Origin: Pseudomonadota bacterium
Lineage (GTDB): Bacteria > Pseudomonadota > Gammaproteobacteria > Arenicellales > Poriferihabitantaceae
DNA length: 7,237 nucleotides
NCBI GenBank assembly: GCA_024226105.1
Contig: JAAELZ010000136.1
Coordinates: forward strand, 1 to 7,237
Direction of reading: 5' to 3'
The notes beneath the pieces are model-generated. The model had not been told where the DNA came from and searched no databases. It saw nothing but the letters and a program-made list of their open reading frames with translations. Positions within the stretch are counted from its first letter, which is position 1; each line of letters starts with the position of its first letter. Of the stretch, positions 1 to 5,881 are shown one piece after another. A program made the translations under genes and the position numbers.

Positions 1-507
1 GGGTGGCACATCAAACAGCTTCTCACTGTGCAGTAACAAACCCGTGCTTACACTTAATCGACCATAGGTTTTACTGCCCGGTCCGGCGGTCATGCGATCC
101 ACAACTTCTTTTTGCAACATAAAGACCATTTCATCAATCACATCCAGGTTCTCAATGAGTTGAAACAACAGTGGGGAAGAAATGTTGTAGGGCAGATTGC
201 CGATAATCGAGAGCCGCTTACCGTCCGCTATTTTTCGAATATCGACCTTAAGCACATCCCCCTGATGCACGGTTAAGCCTGAATCTGCGTAGGTATTTTC
301 CAATAAGGCCACCAGATCGCGATCCATTTCGATCGCATCAAGCTGCTTAAATCGATCCAGCAGGCGTGCTGTTATCGCACCTTTACCGGGCCCGATCTCC
401 AGGCATTTTGCCCCCTCCCGTAAACAGAGACTGTTTGCAATCCGCTGCTGATAAACCGGATCCTGAAGGAAATTCTGGCCAAAGCGTTTACGTGGTTTAT
501 GACTCAT
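1..507 (-). CDS. rsmA: 16S rRNA adenine dimethyltransferase RsmA (KsgA), C-terminus beyond window
   Basis: RsmA uses S-adenosylmethionine to dimethylate two adjacent adenines in the 3'-terminal hairpin loop of 16S rRNA, a late step in small-subunit maturation in the cytoplasm. The visible 169 residues begin MSHKPRKRFGQNFL, the typical RsmA N-terminus. They then show the SAM-binding motif EIGPGKGAIT (37-46), the acidic ribose-binding motif IEMD (59-62, E60), the catalytic NLPYNIS motif (104-110) and the family segment MLQKEVVDRM (130-139). Roughly 100 C-terminal residues, including the small helical domain, lie outside the window. The ATG at 507 overlaps the pdxA stop as ATGA, and a purine-rich AAGGGCAGG lies just upstream, so translation is probably coupled to pdxA. 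A pdxA-rsmA order is also found in enterobacteria. Identification is secure; the frame is open to the window edge. Confidence 0.97.
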   Translation of the reverse strand, partial: MSHKPRKRFGQNFLQDPVYQQRIANSLCLREGAKCLEIGPGKGAITARLLDRFKQLDAIEMDRDLVALLENTYADSGLTVHQGDVLKVDIRKIADGKRLSIIGNLPYNISSPLLFQLIENLDVIDEMVFMLQKEVVDRMTAGPGSKTYGRLSVSTGLLLHSEKLFDVPP

Positions 508-1487
508 GACCTGCCCTTATTCAGCTTATTAGCCTGTTCGATTGCTGCCAGCAGACTTTCGGCACTGGCTTTGCCGGTACCCGCGAGGTTCAAGGCAGTG
601 CCGTGATCAACCGAGGTTCGAATAACAGGAAGCCCAAGCGTTATATTTACGGTTTTTCCGAAGCCCTGCGCCTTAATCACCGGCAAACCCTGATCATGAT
701 ACATCGCCACCACCACATCTGCCTGTTCCAATAGATGCGGTGCAAATGCGGTATCTGCCGGAACCGGACCCGTAAGGCGGATACCCTGCCCCGCCAGGGT
801 ATTCAGACAGGGAATAATCATATCAATTTCTTCACGGCCAAGATGCCCGTCTTCTCCGGCATGCGGATTGAGTCCGCAGACCAGAATCCGTGGTGATTTT
901 ACGCCGAACCTGGATTGTAAATCGTGGTGCACAATGCTGATCACATCCCTGATGACATCGCAATTTATCGCCGCCGGCACCTCACTCAACGGCAAGTGCG
1001 TAGTGACCAGTGCAACGCGCAAATCACGATTTGCGAGCATCATAACCGGCTTATCCACCGCGCAAAGCTGCGCAATCAGTTCGGTGTGTCCGGAAAATGC
1101 GATGCCTGCTTCATTGATAATGCCCTTGTGCACGGGTGCTGTCACCATCGCCGTATACTGGCCCGAGAGACAGCCTGTAACGGCGGTTTTGATGCAATCA
1201 AACACATACTGCGCATTTCGTGCATCCAGAATTCCGGGGCGGACGGGAGAAACAATGCTATGTCGGGCATCAATAAACAACTGCCCAAATTTCAGCACCC
1301 CATCCGTCATTTTCTCACAGCGCAGTCCGCTGCCGAGATGCTGAGCACGTTGATCCATTAGTGCAGGATCAACCAACGCGGTAATCGTACCATTATGCTG
1401 TTGATCGGCAATGTCGATGACGATATCAGGGCCTATACCGGCGGGTTCGCCGACAGTCAGGACAAGATGATTTGCGGGATCGTTCAT
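504..1487 (-). CDS. pdxA: 4-hydroxythreonine-4-phosphate dehydrogenase PdxA
   Basis: PdxA oxidises 4-phosphohydroxy-L-threonine with NAD(P) to a product that decarboxylates to 3-amino-2-oxopropyl phosphate, the substrate PdxJ uses to make pyridoxine 5'-phosphate in the DXP-dependent vitamin B6 pathway. The 327-residue product is almost the length of the E. coli enzyme. It shows GEPAGIGPDI (13-22), TAPVHKG (116-122), SGHTE (132-136), NPHAGEDGHLG (207-217), YHDQGLPVIK (263-272) and the C-terminal TSVDHGTALNLAGTG (291-305). The three family metal ligands are present as H164 (TTHLPL), H209 (NPHAGE) and H264 (YHDQG). The ATG at 1487 gives the normal short lead before the first strand, although no clear Shine-Dalgarno sequence precedes it. 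The gene lies 60 bp after the ATL gene and overlaps rsmA by 4 nt. The surA gene that precedes pdxA in E. coli is not here. Confidence 0.97.
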   Translation of the reverse strand: MNDPANHLVLTVGEPAGIGPDIVIDIADQQHNGTITALVDPALMDQRAQHLGSGLRCEKMTDGVLKFGQLFIDARHSIVSPVRPGILDARNAQYVFDCIKTAVTGCLSGQYTAMVTAPVHKGIINEAGIAFSGHTELIAQLCAVDKPVMMLANRDLRVALVTTHLPLSEVPAAINCDVIRDVISIVHHDLQSRFGVKSPRILVCGLNPHAGEDGHLGREEIDMIIPCLNTLAGQGIRLTGPVPADTAFAPHLLEQADVVVAMYHDQGLPVIKAQGFGKTVNITLGLPVIRTSVDHGTALNLAGTGKASAESLLAAIEQANKLNKGRS

Positions 1488-1547
1488 TTTAACTATGTGC
1501 TTTGCTTATCAGGATAAATGAGGACAGATCTGAAGCCGATTATTCAG

Positions 1548-1934
1548 CTACCCTATTCCCGGCTGATCTCGCCAGAACTCATCGTCATCAGCCATATCAT
1601 GCAGAAAATCTTCAAACGAGGGTTGCCAGCGATACTGCAATAAATCAATTTGCCCGTGCTTATTTGGCACCACGCCTTCAGCCAGTAATCGCGTTTGCTG
1701 CTCACTATCGGCTTTACCATCTGAGCGTTGAGAAATCTCGCCTTTGGCATTTATCACCCTGTGCCAGGGTAGATTCATATCCGCCGGAGTTGAAGACAGG
1801 GCGTAACCTACCTGCCGCGCACCACTAGCATCAATCAGTTTGGCAATCTGTCCATAGGTCGCGACTTTACCTTCGGGTATACACTTTATACAGCGATATA
1901 TTCTGGAATATACGCTACCTATTTCGACTGACAC
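1548..1934 (-). CDS. Alkyltransferase-like protein (ATL, YbaZ/Atl1 family), DNA lesion-binding
   Basis: ATL proteins resemble the DNA-binding domain of O6-alkylguanine-DNA alkyltransferase but lack the acceptor cysteine. They bind O6-alkylguanine, flip it out and hand the lesion to nucleotide excision repair. Here the active-site motif is PWHRV (56-60), with W57 where a true alkyltransferase has cysteine, as in E. coli YbaZ. Other family features are IPEGKVATYGQIAKL (19-33, with conserved Y27), the recognition-helix segment GARQVGYAL (38-46, with R40 as the base-flipping arginine), LLAEGV (83-88) and the GQIDLLQYRW end (94-103). About 25 further residues form an acidic, aromatic tail (SFEDFLHDMADDDEFW), beyond where YbaZ ends. 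The start is GTG at 1934. An in-frame TGA lies nine codons upstream and no other standard start comes between, so this start is well constrained. It overlaps the lipoprotein gene by 16 nt, so the two are probably cotranscribed. Confidence 0.92.
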   Translation of the reverse strand: MSVEIGSVYSRIYRCIKCIPEGKVATYGQIAKLIDASGARQVGYALSSTPADMNLPWHRVINAKGEISQRSDGKADSEQQTRLLAEGVVPNKHGQIDLLQYRWQPSFEDFLHDMADDDEFWRDQPGIG

Positions 1935-2494
1935 GGGTTCAAGTCTGCGGGCGTACGTTCAGCGGAAAGCAGCGCCCCGTTCAAGCCATCATATTCCAGC
2001 TTTACTGTGCCCGAATCTGCCCCTGACGGATGGCTAAGGGTGGCAAAAAGAAGTGGCTGTCTGCCGTCAAGTCGCCATGCATAACTCTGGTCCCAGAACG
2101 AGACACACTGATAGTTCTGCTGCATATATTCAGACACTGCATTACTTATAAATGGCTGGTAATCAAAATCAGTGATGGCTTTGCTTTGTTCAACCTCAAT
2201 CGACTTCATCCCCCCATGCCCGGCCCCATCCATTTTTGCTAAACCCTTTCCAAGCACCGCAATTAAACGGCCCTTAAGCGAAGCATCGATATCCCCACTC
2301 AGCGAGACCCGCCGTGTTCGCATATCGGGTTCAAGCAAGCTGAATTGATCACATTCACTGCCCTGCTCACAGTTTTTTACCAGTAGTACGCCGACGCGCT
2401 CAAGTTTCCCTGGATGCGGGTCGCCGGAAAATGAGGCGCAGCCGGATAGCACCAGACTGAAAGCCAGAAGCAACATGGTTTTAATATTTTTCAT
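1919..2494 (-). CDS. Uncharacterised lipoprotein with lipobox signal peptide
   Basis: I do not recognise this 191-residue protein. Its N-terminus is a lipoprotein signal peptide: basic MKNIK, a hydrophobic LLLAFSLVL core, then the lipobox LSGC with C19 as the predicted lipidated residue. The +2 residue is alanine rather than aspartate, so the usual Lol rule predicts sorting to the outer membrane, facing the periplasm. The mature part has no membrane segment. It carries four further cysteines (C42, C48, C130, C188), which could form two disulfides in the periplasm. The segments RVGVLLVKNC (33-42) and GTVKLEYDG (162-170) look like beta strands, and ISNAVSEYMQQNY (116-128) looks helical. It starts 128 bp after hslU, possibly from its own promoter, and its end overlaps the ATL gene. 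Function is unknown; the lipoprotein assignment is strong. Confidence 0.85.
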   Translation of the reverse strand: MKNIKTMLLLAFSLVLSGCASFSGDPHPGKLERVGVLLVKNCEQGSECDQFSLLEPDMRTRRVSLSGDIDASLKGRLIAVLGKGLAKMDGAGHGGMKSIEVEQSKAITDFDYQPFISNAVSEYMQQNYQCVSFWDQSYAWRLDGRQPLLFATLSHPSGADSGTVKLEYDGLNGALLSAERTPADLNPCQSK

Positions 2495-2540
2495 AGATCC
2501 GGTTGATGTGATTTGCTACTTAGAGTATCACAATGCGTCG

Positions 2541-2593
2541 CCGGGTAATGATGCTTTCGCCTGCTATGCTACCCCCACAAGATTTTTACCCAG
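2541..2593 (-). repeat. Inverted repeat in the presumed lipoprotein leader
   Basis: On the minus strand CTGGGTAA (2593-2586) can pair with TTACCCGG (2548-2541) through eight positions including one G-T wobble, around a 37-nt loop. It lies between the hslU stop and the lipoprotein start. No T-run follows the right arm, so it does not look like an intrinsic terminator. It could be a leader structure or chance. Confidence 0.25.
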
Positions 2594-2599
2594 TCCCGG

Positions 2600-2628
2600 T
2601 ATATACAATCGATTAAACGCAGTTACAA
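2600..2628 (-). promoter_or_regulatory. Candidate sigma-70 promoter for the lipoprotein-ATL genes
   Basis: On the minus strand TTGTAA (2628-2623), a 4/6 match to the -35 consensus, is followed after exactly 17 bp by TATATA (2605-2600), a 4/6 match to the -10 consensus. The -35 element includes the last codon and stop codon of hslU. It would start transcription near 2593 and give a leader of about 100 nt before the lipoprotein ATG. The match is moderate and found by eye; readthrough from hslVU is an alternative. Confidence 0.3.
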
Positions 2629-3948
2629 AATATAGCGCGATAAATCCTGATCCTTAACCAGTTCCAGCAGGTTTGCATCTACATAATCGGCGTCAACGAC
2701 ATATGACTCGCCCGATTTGTCTGACGCCTCGTAGGAAATGGTTTCCAGCAATCGCTCCATAACAGTATGCAAACGCCGGGCACCAATGTTTTCAGTCTGA
2801 TCGTTGACCTGCCAGGAAACTTCCGCAATGCGGCGAATACCGCTGGCATCAAAGCTCAGTTTCACACCTTCAGTCTCCAGTAGTGCGCTATATTGCTCGG
2901 TAAGAGATGCATCGGGCTCTGTCAGAATACGGATAAAATCATCCACTTCAAGTGCGCGCAACTCCACGCGTATCGGCAGACGGCCCTGTAATTCAGGAAT
3001 TAAATCCGAAGGCTTGGATAAGGCAAAAGCCCCTGAGGCAATGAATAAAATATGGTCGGTTTTTACAATGCCGTGCTTGGTGCTGACCGTACAGCCTTCA
3101 ACCAATGGCAGTAAATCTCGCTGTACGCCTTCGCGTGACACTTCTGCGCTACCCCGGCCTTCTGAACCCCGCCCGACAATTTTGTCGATTTCGTCCAGAA
3201 AAACAATACCGTGCTGTTCGACACGCTCGATGGCTTCCGCCTTGATATCATCCTGGTTAATCAGCTTGCCGGCTTCTTCCTCAGTAAGCTGCTTAAACGC
3301 CGCCTTGACCGTCAACTTGTGTGGTTTGGTTTTACCCGAACCAAAATTTTGAAACATTTCCTGCAGCTGGTTGGACATCTCTTCCATGCCGGGCGCACCC
3401 ATAATCTCAACCTGCGGCGGCACAGCGGTCAGGTCGATTTCAATTTCCTTGTCATCCAGATCACCTTCACGCAGTTTTTTGCGAAACATTTGCCGTGCAG
3501 CGCCGTCTTTATCGGATTCAAGCGGATCACGCGAAGGCGGAACAAATACATCAAGAATACGCTCCTCAGCGGCATCTTCGGCTTTAACGTTAACCCGCGA
3601 CATAGCCTGTTCACGGGTTTGCTTGATCGACATTTCCGCCAGATCACGAATAATCGAATCCACTTCACGCCCGACGTAACCGACTTCGGTAAACTTGGTC
3701 GCTTCAACCTTGATAAACGGCGCATTGGCCAGGCGCGCCAGGCGGCGGGCAATCTCAGTCTTGCCTACACCCGTGGGGCCAATCATAAGGATATTTTTAG
3801 GGGTGATTTCGACCCGCAATTCCTCATCGACCTGGCTGCGCCGCCAGCGGTTCCTGAGTGCAATCGCTACCGCACGTTTGGCATCATTTTGGGCAACAAT
3901 GTGCTTTTCCAGCTCATTGACAATTTCTCTGGGGGTCATTTCACTCAT
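2623..3948 (-). CDS. hslU: HslU (ClpY), ATPase subunit of the HslVU protease
   Basis: HslU is the AAA+ unfoldase that recognises, unfolds and feeds substrates into the HslV peptidase in the cytoplasm. The 441-residue product is collinear with E. coli HslU (443). It shows the N-terminal MTPREIVNELEKHI, Walker A GPTGVGKT (57-64, K63), the pore loop GYVG (90-93), the family insertion (I) domain from about residue 110 to 240, and Walker B IVFLDEID (248-255, with D252 and E253). The arginine-finger region GRLPIRVEL (322-330) and the sensor-2 motif GARRLHT (389-395) follow. It ends in DLSRYIL, the conserved C-terminal tail that inserts into HslV to activate it. The ATG lies inside the hslV end (8-nt overlap, ATGAGTGA), so translation is probably coupled. 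No key residue is missing. Confidence 0.98.
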   Translation of the reverse strand: MSEMTPREIVNELEKHIVAQNDAKRAVAIALRNRWRRSQVDEELRVEITPKNILMIGPTGVGKTEIARRLARLANAPFIKVEATKFTEVGYVGREVDSIIRDLAEMSIKQTREQAMSRVNVKAEDAAEERILDVFVPPSRDPLESDKDGAARQMFRKKLREGDLDDKEIEIDLTAVPPQVEIMGAPGMEEMSNQLQEMFQNFGSGKTKPHKLTVKAAFKQLTEEEAGKLINQDDIKAEAIERVEQHGIVFLDEIDKIVGRGSEGRGSAEVSREGVQRDLLPLVEGCTVSTKHGIVKTDHILFIASGAFALSKPSDLIPELQGRLPIRVELRALEVDDFIRILTEPDASLTEQYSALLETEGVKLSFDASGIRRIAEVSWQVNDQTENIGARRLHTVMERLLETISYEASDKSGESYVVDADYVDANLLELVKDQDLSRYIL

Positions 3949-4495
3949 CAGATGTCTCGTATTGAAGCTCTTCTATGGTTAGATTCCGGTTGGTATACAC
4001 GCAAATATTGCCGGCGATGTTCAAGCTTTTTTCAACGATCTCCCGGGCGCTCAGTTGTGTATTCTCCAGCAGGGCAATCGCGGCTGATTTTGCATAGGAA
4101 CCCCCAGAACCAATAGCCATCACGTCATTTTCGGGCTCGATCACATCACCCGTACCGGAAATAATCAGAGACGCATTCTCGTCAGCCACCTCAAGCAATG
4201 CTTCCAGCCTGCGTAAAGAACGCTCGGTTCGCCAGTCTTTGGCGAGTTCCACCGCAGCGCGTACCAGGTGCCCCTGATGGCGTTCAAGTTTGCCCTCAAA
4301 GCGTTCGAACAGAGTAAAGGCATCCGCCGTACTGCCGGCAAATCCTGCCAGCACTTTATCGTGATACAGACGACGCACTTTTCGTGCATTGCCTTTCATT
4401 ATGGTATCACCCATAGATACCTGCCCGTCACCGCCGATCACCACCGTATTGCCACGCCGGACGGATAAGATTGTTGTGCCTTTTAAATTTGCCAT
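3941..4495 (-). CDS. hslV: HslV (ClpQ), peptidase subunit of the HslVU protease
   Basis: HslV is the N-terminal-threonine peptidase of the HslVU complex, a bacterial relative of the proteasome beta subunit that forms a double hexamer capped by HslU. The 184 residues include TTILSVRRGN (7-16), GGDGQVSMGDTIMKGNARKVRRLY (about 21-44), AGFAGSTADAFTLFE, KDWRTERSLRRLEALL and IGSGGSYA. Alignment to E. coli HslV places the catalytic threonine at T7, with D23 and K39 matching active-site D17 and K33. The six residues MANLKG before T7 must therefore be removed as a short propeptide, whereas E. coli HslV loses only its methionine. Short N-terminal extensions of this kind occur in other proteobacterial HslV proteins. 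No clear ribosome-binding site precedes the ATG. A heat-shock-like promoter lies upstream and hslU follows with an 8-nt overlap. Confidence 0.97.
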   Translation of the reverse strand: MANLKGTTILSVRRGNTVVIGGDGQVSMGDTIMKGNARKVRRLYHDKVLAGFAGSTADAFTLFERFEGKLERHQGHLVRAAVELAKDWRTERSLRRLEALLEVADENASLIISGTGDVIEPENDVMAIGSGGSYAKSAAIALLENTQLSAREIVEKSLNIAGNICVYTNRNLTIEELQYETSDE

Positions 4496-4520
4496 TTGAT
4501 ATTGGAAAGCTGGATGTGGT

Positions 4521-4552
4521 TAATTTGTGAGGTTTTTAGGGGAATTTTCAAG
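4521..4552 (-). promoter_or_regulatory. Candidate heat-shock (sigma-32-type) promoter of hslVU
   Basis: On the minus strand CTTGAA (4552-4547) is a perfect core match to the sigma-32 -35 element. After 14 bp comes CCTCACAAA (4532-4524), a partial match to the C-rich sigma-32 -10 element. Transcription would start about 20 nt before the hslV ATG. In E. coli hslVU is a sigma-32 operon, which supports the reading. The -10 match is imperfect and no score was computed. Confidence 0.45.
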
Positions 4553-4567
4553 CGAGAGGATTGCTAT

Positions 4568-4593
4568 TTATCTACCTTATCCCTGGTAAATAA
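4568..4593 (-). repeat. Inverted repeat upstream of the hslV promoter
   Basis: On the minus strand TTATTTACC (4593-4585) and GGTAGATAA (4576-4568) pair through nine positions with one G-T wobble around an 8-nt loop. The right arm ends about 15 bp before the candidate CTTGAA -35 element. No T-run follows on the minus strand, so it is not a typical terminator for sspB. It may be an operator or an RNA structure in readthrough transcripts from sspAB. Confidence 0.35.
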
Positions 4594-4703
4594 CGTGCTG
4601 TTTCGAGCGCATCCTGAAAATTGAATAAAATGATCACACCATCAGCATTGATGCGGTTCGGTTCGTTTTGCTCATCACATCCCGGCAAAATTTTTAGCGA
4701 ATC

Positions 4704-5117
4704 CTACACCAGTTTCAGGTGCGTCGGCTTATCTGCTTTACCTTTTACGGGCCCGGGCTTTTCCGGAGCATCATCCGGGCTTTGTTCCAGTTCGCCCGGT
4801 GACGCATCGACCGCAGTCTCGAAAGCACAGCCCAAACCATTTTCACGCGCGAAAATCGCGCGTACTGCACCGACCGGGACACTAACATCCATGGGTTTTC
4901 CGGAAAAACGCGCGTTGAACACCACCCACTCATTCCCCAGTTCCAGTGAGCGAACCGCGGTAGATTGTATATTTAGCACAATACTATCGTTCTCAACCAG
5001 TTGGTGCGGCACCACCACACCCTCAATTGATGTGTCGACCAGTATATGTGGTGTAAACCCCTGATCCGAGCACCAGTCATAAATGGCGCGGATCAGGTAG
5101 GGCGTTGTGGGTATCAT
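4704..5117 (-). CDS. sspB: Stringent starvation protein B, SspB, ClpXP specificity-enhancing factor
   Basis: SspB is an adaptor that binds the ssrA degradation tag and other substrates and delivers them to ClpXP. The 137-residue product matches the family: PYLIRAIYDWCSDQGFTPHI (6-25), VVVP (34-37), SIVLNI (45-50), FNARFSG (67-73) and VPVGAVRAIFARENG (80-94), which together make the dimeric substrate-binding domain. After about residue 103 comes a flexible linker rich in Pro, Asp, Glu and Lys, then the terminal HLKLV (133-137). That end corresponds to the short ClpX-binding (XB) motif of E. coli SspB. The linker is shorter than in E. coli (165 residues overall), and the lysine that ends the E. 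coli protein is absent. The ATG at 5117 is 18 bp after sspA, with no obvious ribosome-binding site, so translation may depend on sspA. Confidence 0.95.
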   Translation of the reverse strand: MIPTTPYLIRAIYDWCSDQGFTPHILVDTSIEGVVVPHQLVENDSIVLNIQSTAVRSLELGNEWVVFNARFSGKPMDVSVPVGAVRAIFARENGLGCAFETAVDASPGELEQSPDDAPEKPGPVKGKADKPTHLKLV

Positions 5118-5135
5118 GAAAAACGAGGCAAGGAA

Positions 5136-5768
5136 CTAGATATCTTCGCCCAACTCCATTTCCTGTTGACTCAGGCTTAATTCAAATTGCTCACGTGCGA
5201 ACAGGCGATCCGCGTAATCGAGAATCGGCTTGGCCTTTTCCGGCAGCTGAATGCCCAGTGATTTCAAGCGCCACAACAGGGGGGCGATCATCACATCAAC
5301 CAGCGTGTAATCGTCTCCGGTGAAATACAGCTGATGATTGAACAGGGGAGACAGTGCTGTGAGGCCATCGCTAATACTTTGCTTTAGCTCGTCAGAAATC
5401 TGCTCATCTTTCTCAATCGCTACGTCTATCTCCAGCATCCAGTCACGCTGCATACGCGCAATCGTCAGGCGCGCTTTGCCGCGGCCTATCGGGTCAGCAG
5501 GCAACAAAGGAGGGTGCGGAAAACGCTCATCAAGGTATTCCACCACCGGATAAAACTCGTATAACACCATCTCGCGGTCTATCAACACGGGCGTTTCACC
5601 GTAAGGATTAAGGTCAAACAATTCCTCCTTACGTTCTGCGCTGTTTACGTAACGCATATCGCATTCAACATCCTTATCGCGTAACAAAATACGCAAGCTA
5701 TGCGAGGAAATACTGTTTACATCAGTATGCAGCGACATAGCTGATTTCTTTGCAACATCTATATTCAT
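5136..5768 (-). CDS. sspA: Stringent starvation protein A, SspA, RNA polymerase-associated GST-fold regulator
   Basis: SspA has a glutathione S-transferase fold but acts as a transcription regulator bound to RNA polymerase with sigma-70, during starvation and acid stress in E. coli. The product has an N-terminal thioredoxin-like domain (about 12-86), including DLNPYGETPVLIDRE and EYLDERFPHPPLLP, and a C-terminal helical domain with APLLWRLKSLGI. The PHP triplet within FPHPPL is the surface patch known to be needed for E. coli SspA function. The reading frame opens three bases earlier with TTG at 5771, but I choose the ATG at 5768 (210 residues) because AGAGGA lies 7 nt before it, a better spacing than the 4 nt left for TTG. 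The gene follows a petC terminator, has its own candidate promoter, and precedes sspB by 18 bp. The petABC-sspA-sspB order is known from Pseudomonas. Confidence 0.95.
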   Translation of the reverse strand: MNIDVAKKSAMSLHTDVNSISSHSLRILLRDKDVECDMRYVNSAERKEELFDLNPYGETPVLIDREMVLYEFYPVVEYLDERFPHPPLLPADPIGRGKARLTIARMQRDWMLEIDVAIEKDEQISDELKQSISDGLTALSPLFNHQLYFTGDDYTLVDVMIAPLLWRLKSLGIQLPEKAKPILDYADRLFAREQFELSLSQQEMELGEDI

Positions 5769-5775
5769 CAAATTA

Positions 5776-5781
5776 TCCTCT
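5776..5781 (-). promoter_or_regulatory. Ribosome-binding site deciding the sspA start
   Basis: AGAGGA on the minus strand lies 7 nt before the ATG at 5768 and 4 nt before the in-frame TTG at 5771. The spacing favours ATG as the true start of sspA. Confidence 0.7.
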
Positions 5782-5798
5782 GAGTTCCAATGGAATCA

Positions 5799-5827
5799 AT
5801 TATCACGCTACATTAAAAACGCAACAA
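5799..5827 (-). promoter_or_regulatory. Candidate sigma-70 promoter of sspA-sspB
   Basis: On the minus strand TTGTTG (5827-5822), a 3/6 match to the -35 consensus, is followed after 17 bp by GATAAT (5804-5799), a 5/6 match to the -10 consensus. Transcription would start near 5792, about 24 nt before the sspA ATG. The -35 element overlaps the foot of the petC terminator stem and the spacer contains its T-run, so terminator and promoter share DNA. Confidence 0.45.
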
Positions 5828-5855
5828 GGGTTGGCTCCTTATGGGGCCAACCCTT
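5815..5855 (-). terminator. Rho-independent terminator of the cytochrome bc1 operon
   Basis: On the minus strand AAGGGTTGGC (5855-5846) and GCCAACCCTT (5835-5826) form a perfect 10-bp stem. The inner bases add two more G-C pairs after one mismatch and close on an ATAA tetraloop. A TTTTT run follows at 5819-5815, six bases after the stem; wobble pairs at the foot can shorten that gap. The hairpin starts 26 bp after the petC stop codon, as expected for the end of a petABC operon. Confidence 0.85.
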
Positions 5856-5881
5856 ATCTATATCAAGGCGTTTAGTTTTCC

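Noticed and set aside
868..1361. Two overlapping plus-strand open frames inside pdxA
   Set aside because: Antisense to conserved pdxA and without protein-like features; they arise from codon bias of the real gene.
1506..1517. TTATC-AG-GATAA palindrome between the ATL gene and pdxA
   Set aside because: Only 5-bp arms with a 2-nt centre, no neighbouring promoter elements, and no terminator T-run; likely chance.
3211..4116. 301-codon open frame on the plus strand across hslU and hslV
   Set aside because: It lies antisense to two strongly conserved genes and its translation shows no domain or family pattern; a shadow of the coding strand.
4539..4552. CTTGAA followed by CCCC after only 4 bp as a sigma-32 promoter pair
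   Set aside because: The spacing is far too short for -35 and -10 elements; the C-rich element 14 bp downstream was preferred.
4640..4653. CATCA-GCAT-TGATG inverted repeat as a terminator after sspB
   Set aside because: The stem is only 5 bp and AT-rich, and the nearest T-run on the minus strand starts several bases away; too weak to call.
4621..5064. 147-codon plus-strand open frame across sspB and its downstream gap
   Set aside because: It is mostly antisense to sspB, serine- and threonine-rich, and has no recognisable family.
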